A stretch of DNA of 9,931 nucleotides from positions 1 to 9,931 of the forward strand of contig CAYNCU010000158.1 in assembly GCA_964395765.1 (NCBI GenBank). The letters run 5' to 3'. Position numbers and translations under genes: made by a program. The notes beneath the pieces are model-generated. The model saw only the letters and a list, made by a program, of their open reading frames with translations. It searched no databases and had not been told where the DNA came from. Positions within the stretch are counted from its first letter, which is position 1; every line of letters starts with the position of its first letter. Positions 7,499 to 9,931 of this stretch are shown here, piece after piece. The DNA comes from DATDPY01 sp964395765. GTDB lineage: Bacteria > Bacteroidota > Bacteroidia > Cytophagales > Cyclobacteriaceae.

Positions 7499-7562
7499 GT
7501 TGACTCGTTAACTGGTTAACTGGTTAATCGGTTAACCAGTTAATCGGGAAAACGGGAAATCG
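7499..7562. repeat. Period-8 tandem repeat containing a 12-bp hairpin
   Basis: Eight consecutive 8-nt units can be read: GTTGACTC, GTTAACTG, GTTAACTG, GTTAATCG, GTTAACCA, GTTAATCG, GGAAAACG, GGAAATCG. Divergence increases toward both ends. Within it, TTAACTGGTTAA (7516-7527) is the exact reverse complement of TTAACCAGTTAA (7532-7543), separated by TCGG, so a 12-bp stem can form. It lies between the DoxX stop and the DUF134 promoter. It may end transcription of the minus-strand DoxX operon, although no T-run follows. Confidence 0.75.
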
Positions 7563-7602
7563 GAACCCTCAACCTTCAATTCTCAAAACCCAATCCCTGA
7601 AA

Positions 7603-7986
7603 TTAAGGTATCTTACCAGATGAATTAAACAGCAACGAATCCAAACTATACGCCATCGGTCCCGCCATCATAATTACGATAAAGCTTACCAGGACGAGGA
7701 AAGGATAAGCGGCTCCGCCGAAAAGGAATCCATGTGGCCACATGGTTTTGGTGGCGACGAACATATTAATAATTATTGCAATCGCCGCGGGCCGGGTTGC
7801 CAAACCGGCTATCATGAGGAAGCCCCCTATAAATTCGGTGTAACTACTTAGGTAGGTAAGAAAGGGGGTGAATCCCATTCTTGAATAATTCTGGATCGTC
7901 GCGTCCATTCCCTGGCCTCCGAACCAACCCATCACCTTTGAAGCACCTACTCCGAATAAAATAATCCCCGCCGCACAGCGAAGCAA
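7603..7986 (-). CDS. DoxX family membrane protein, main open segment of an interrupted gene
   Basis: The segment encodes about 127 residues of a DoxX protein. It has LLRCAAGIILFGVGASKVMGWFGG (helix 1 and the conserved loop), then FLTYLSSYTEFIGGFLMIAGLATRPAA (helix 2), helix 3 with a MWPHG loop, and a last helix at about residues 93-112. DoxX proteins are small four-helix inner-membrane proteins tied to thiol or redox stress, and their biochemistry is unclear. The only start for this segment is TTG at 7986, after which it lacks the usual N-terminal residues. Those residues are found directly upstream in the same frame (8052-7999), separated by a TAA at 7998-7996. The intact gene would have run 8052-7603 with 149 residues. 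Whether the segment is translated by reinitiation is unknown. It is the last gene of the minus-strand run. Confidence 0.8.
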   Translation of the reverse strand: MLRCAAGIILFGVGASKVMGWFGGQGMDATIQNYSRMGFTPFLTYLSSYTEFIGGFLMIAGLATRPAAIAIIINMFVATKTMWPHGFLFGGAAYPFLVLVSFIVIMMAGPMAYSLDSLLFNSSGKIP

Positions 7987-7995
7987 TAAAAAACA

Positions 7996-8052
7996 TTAAT
8001 TCATAAGGTTGGGGTTGGAATCAACCAACCAACTCCGGATCTTTTCTTTCAT
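7996..8052 (-). pseudogene. 5' fragment of the DoxX gene, ended by an in-frame TAA
   Basis: From the ATG at 8052 the frame encodes MKEKIRSWLVDSNPNLMN and then TAA (7998-7996). An N-terminus of the form basic-amphipathic plus SNPNL is typical of DoxX proteins. Reading straight through the stop gives CFLLLRCAAGIIL in the same frame, so a single codon breaks the gene. The stop overlaps another ATG (TAATG), but that ATG is out of frame with DoxX. It starts 11 nt after the stop of the chimeric gene upstream, so it was clearly part of the operon. Confidence 0.75.
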
Positions 8053-8063
8053 TTTAAATTTTA

Positions 8064-8444
8064 TTATGTTTTCAATTTATAATGAAGTACAACAACCCCG
8101 GAACTGAAGTTTTTACGAGATAATAATTCCAGGATTATTTTTTTAATCAGGCCTTCAAACAGTTTTTCTCCTCTTCTTGTAAACATCGGCTGAACCAGTA
8201 TTACGGAATCATCGACCAGGTTATGATTTATGAGGCCTTTAACCAATTGATGGCTTCCAAATATTAAAAGTATCAGGTCGCCTTTTTGTTTCATTTCAAT
8301 TGCTTTATTAACGGCGTCCCCATTGATCACGCGGGTATTTTTCCATCCGGATTTTCCCAACGATTGTGAAATCGATTTCACAATATGGGTGGTATAGTTT
8401 TTCGGGATCTGCCATTTTTTTACCGGTTCCGGGTCCCTCCACAT
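8064..8444 (-). CDS. Chimeric ORF: SRPBCC (AHSA1-like) fragment joined to the C-terminal half of a RibD-C/DHFR-like protein
   Basis: The 126-residue open frame has two unrelated parts. Residues 1-11 (MWRDPEPVKKW), together with the in-frame upstream codons APGEQAWI, match the AHSA1/SRPBCC motif AP-x-x-x-x-W-x-x-W-x-DPE-x-V-x-x-W. From about residue 20 it becomes a RibD C-terminal / dihydrofolate-reductase-like protein. That part contains GWKNTRVINGD (33-43), a GSHQLVKGLINHNLVDDS segment (63-80), PMFTRRGEKLFEG (85-97) and a closing SSGVVVLHYK strand. Complete DHFR-like proteins of this kind are about 180 residues; the N-terminal half with the nucleotide-binding start is missing, so reductase activity is unlikely. 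The junction lies at about 8385-8412. The start at 8444 overlaps the stop of the upstream SRPBCC frame (TAATG). Most likely a deletion-fusion pseudogene; expression of a novel short protein is possible. Confidence 0.7.
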   Translation of the reverse strand: MWRDPEPVKKWQIPKNYTTHIVKSISQSLGKSGWKNTRVINGDAVNKAIEMKQKGDLILLIFGSHQLVKGLINHNLVDDSVILVQPMFTRRGEKLFEGLIKKIILELLSRKNFSSGVVVLHYKLKT

Positions 8445-8536
8445 TATCCATGCTTGCTCACCGGGAGCGATAATAACCTTGTGATGACGGTTTCATTTCC
8501 TGAAATTTCAGTTCCGGTAAGAGTCCTTTTATTCAT
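8444..8536 (-). pseudogene. Frameshifted 5' end of an SRPBCC/AHSA1-like gene
   Basis: From the ATG at 8536 the frame encodes MNKRTLTGTEISGNETVITR, a typical AHSA1-like N-terminus ending in the ITR strand. It then loses similarity and stops at 8446-8444 after 30 residues. The expected continuation, VIIAPGEQAWIMWRDPE, is found one base out of frame. Adding a single base near 8476-8479, for example a third G in the AGG run, restores one frame of 158 codons from 8536 to 8064. It lies 48 nt downstream of the DoxX_2 gene. Confidence 0.7.
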
Positions 8537-8584
8537 ATCTTTTTTAAAATTGATATTCCAGGTTAATTGACGGCCGGTAACACT

Positions 8585-8995
8585 TCAGGTTTTGATAAAA
8601 GGAATGATATCACGTAACTTTTTATTACGAAGGTAAATTCCTCCCCATAAAATAATTCCAGTATAAAAAGGAAAGAGAAGGGTTGAAAACAACGGCGCTT
8701 CAATTCTCATTTGTATGGCCATCGCACCCCCCAGGTAGCCGGTGAAAAGAACGGCGCCGAGCACACAGGTGTTGGGAATAAGATAAAGAATGATACATAT
8801 AAATTCCAAAACGGCAAGGGTAACCGAAAATTTTGCGGGTACACCCAGTTGATTGAAAGCATCCACGACCGGACTTATGACGATCAGGTGAATGGTTGCA
8901 TCGAAGAGCGTGAATAATATTCCGAAAATACTTAAGGCCCAGCCGATTCGCCAGCCGGTCCTGGATAACGATTGATTATGTTCAGCAGTTTGCAT
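8585..8995 (-). CDS. DoxX-like (DoxX_2) small membrane protein
   Basis: The 136-residue protein has four predicted membrane helices: about 17-42, 54-74, 78-95 and 101-121. It carries the DoxX_2 signature LYLIPNTCVLGAVLFTGYLGG (71-91) and then APLFSTLLFPFYTGIILWGGIYLRNKKLRDIIP, where the terminal WGG-LR-LR-P pattern is typical of the family. Its function is unknown; these proteins recur in bacterial operons with SRPBCC, DHFR-like and hydrolase genes, exactly the neighbours seen here. It starts 15 nt after the hydrolase stop, with no clear Shine-Dalgarno, which points to cotranscription. Length is normal and no lesion is visible. Confidence 0.88.
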   Translation of the reverse strand: MQTAEHNQSLSRTGWRIGWALSIFGILFTLFDATIHLIVISPVVDAFNQLGVPAKFSVTLAVLEFICIILYLIPNTCVLGAVLFTGYLGGAMAIQMRIEAPLFSTLLFPFYTGIILWGGIYLRNKKLRDIIPFIKT

Positions 8996-9010
8996 TTTGA
9001 ATTTGATTTT

Positions 9011-9796
9011 TTATGGATCTTTAAAGAAATTAACCAGGAAAGGAGCGATTACTTCCGCTTTTACATTGTGGGTTTGACCTTCCAGGATGTTTAGCTTTCC
9101 GTTCGGGAAGATGCCGGCTACTTCTGTGACAATATTTTGTAATCGGGCGTCACTTTTTCCCCCACCCATGATCAACACGGGTAGGCTAATGCCAGTCATT
9201 ATTTTTTCAGGAATCGTAAAATCACCCATCACGGCAGCATCGTAGGGCAGGGTATGGGCTAATGCCTTCAGTTTTTTCCAGACGGGCATCAGCTGTGTCA
9301 TGATGACAAAGAAAGAAGGCACCTTCACCATGTCGGAAAGAAAATAACGGACGGCCGCGCCCCGCTTGCCCGTTTCTAAAATTTTTTTAAGATTCGCTTC
9401 GTGATTCAGGTGATCATCTTTGTCTTTACCGGCTATGTACGGGGGTTCGTAGATTGCCAATTTCTTTATTTTCAGTCCACGGGAAGCAGCAAGCACAGCC
9501 AGGCCGGCTCCGGAAGAAATTCCGAACAGGTTTACGTTTTCCCCGGCCGCATGGATCAATGCTTCAATATCCTCTATTTCACGTTCCGCGGAATAATTTC
9601 CGGAATCACCGCTGTCTCCCCGGCCCCGGCGATCGTAAGTGATTACCTTGAAATCTTTCGAAAGCAGGGCGGCGAGGCCGGGCATGGGACCGAAAGTACG
9701 GCCGCATAAGGCACCATCAACCAGGATGAGTGATTCACCATTACCCATGATATCAAAGGCTATCGGGGTTCCGTCTTTTGAGTTAATTGTTTTCAT
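9011..9796 (-). CDS. Alpha/beta-hydrolase fold protein
   Basis: The 261-residue cytoplasmic protein has the canonical fold. The strand ESLILVDGALCG (21-32) carries the oxyanion-hole region, followed by FKVITYDRRGRGDSGDSG (49-66). The nucleophile elbow GISSG (92-96) makes Ser94 the catalytic serine. AIYEPPY (114-120) follows strand 6, a cap region spans about 121-200, and the catalytic His is probably His243 in LEGQTHNV. The acid residue is less obvious; Asp216 in GGGKSDAR is the best candidate. Length fits the family. The substrate cannot be assigned; relatives include esterases and haloperoxidase-like enzymes. It is the first gene of the run that continues through DoxX_2, the SRPBCC/DHFR remnant and DoxX, and its ATG is preceded by 135 nt of AT-rich DNA with no clear promoter match. 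Confidence 0.9.
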   Translation of the reverse strand: MKTINSKDGTPIAFDIMGNGESLILVDGALCGRTFGPMPGLAALLSKDFKVITYDRRGRGDSGDSGNYSAEREIEDIEALIHAAGENVNLFGISSGAGLAVLAASRGLKIKKLAIYEPPYIAGKDKDDHLNHEANLKKILETGKRGAAVRYFLSDMVKVPSFFVIMTQLMPVWKKLKALAHTLPYDAAVMGDFTIPEKIMTGISLPVLIMGGGKSDARLQNIVTEVAGIFPNGKLNILEGQTHNVKAEVIAPFLVNFFKDP

Positions 9797-9931
9797 GGTA
9801 GTTGATATTTTAGGTTTTTACCAGGAAGCAATTATTCAATACTTTAATGAAAATTTCGAAAGTCGTCAAATCAGTAAGTAAAAGTATCAAAACGAAGAGT
9901 GTAATAATATGAATAAATAAGGGATTTTAAG

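Noticed and set aside
7987..7993. T-TTT-TTA slippery heptamer just after the DoxX stop codon
   Set aside because: It fits a -1 frameshift signal in the DoxX frame, but it lies after the stop, slippage would leave the DoxX frame, and no downstream overlapping gene or stimulatory structure is visible.
7994..7996. ATG overlapping the DoxX TAA as the true DoxX start
   Set aside because: It is out of frame; it would need one T fewer in the T6 run. The uninterrupted frame across the TAA back to 8052 with a DoxX-like N-terminus explains the locus better, although a homopolymer error cannot be excluded.
9797..9931. Promoter or small gene upstream of the alpha/beta hydrolase
   Set aside because: TTTG-like fragments occur but none has a correctly spaced partner, and no short frame has family resemblance or a ribosome site.

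Overview
The window looks like a piece of a Bacteroidota (Bacteroidetes) chromosome of moderate GC content. The evidence is a perfect TAnnTTTG-type -7 promoter element with a correctly spaced TTG -33 box at 7399-7429, a long MacB/FtsX-style permease of the form common in that phylum, a secreted WD40-caspase protein, and mostly poor Shine-Dalgarno sequences. Finer placement is not possible from sequence alone.

Layout, left to right. (1) 1-453, minus: the 5' part of an integral membrane protein with DUF975-like character, running off the left edge. (2) 536-3811, plus, divergent from it across 82 nt: an exported protein of 1091 residues with fourteen WD40-like blades (probably two seven-bladed propellers), a conserved linker, an Ig-like segment and a C-terminal caspase-fold (C14) domain with an intact His/Cys dyad. 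(3) 3812-4191: a 380-nt intergenic region with a GC-rich degenerate repeat, a terminator-like hairpin, two dyad operators and a candidate sigma-54 promoter, all ahead of (4) 4192-6561, plus: an FtsX/MacB-type ABC permease. (5) 6595-7351, minus: a two-gene operon of a DUF134 helix-turn-helix protein and a dinitrogenase iron-molybdenum cofactor (NifX/NifB-C-terminal-like) domain protein with a histidine-rich loop. Its promoter carries a perfect 14-bp palindrome that overlaps the -7 element. (6) 7499-7562: a period-8 tandem repeat containing a 12-bp hairpin. (7) 7603-9796, minus: a compact run of alpha/beta hydrolase, DoxX_2-type membrane protein, a broken SRPBCC/DHFR chimera and a DoxX protein.

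The strongest observations concern unit 7 and unit 5. In unit 7 the SRPBCC gene start is intact for about 20 codons, then shifts frame by one base. After roughly 30 more SRPBCC-like codons it runs in frame into the C-terminal half of a RibD-C/dihydrofolate-reductase-like protein, as if an internal deletion fused two neighbouring genes. The next gene, DoxX, is intact except for an in-frame TAA at codon 19. Two consecutive lesions suggest that the distal half of the operon is decaying, or that the assembly has errors there. In unit 5 the promoter, operator, a 17-nt gene overlap and a textbook AGGAGG placed inside the upstream gene give a coherent picture of an autoregulated, translationally coupled metal-related operon. 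No complete new multi-gene defence or biosynthetic system is evident.
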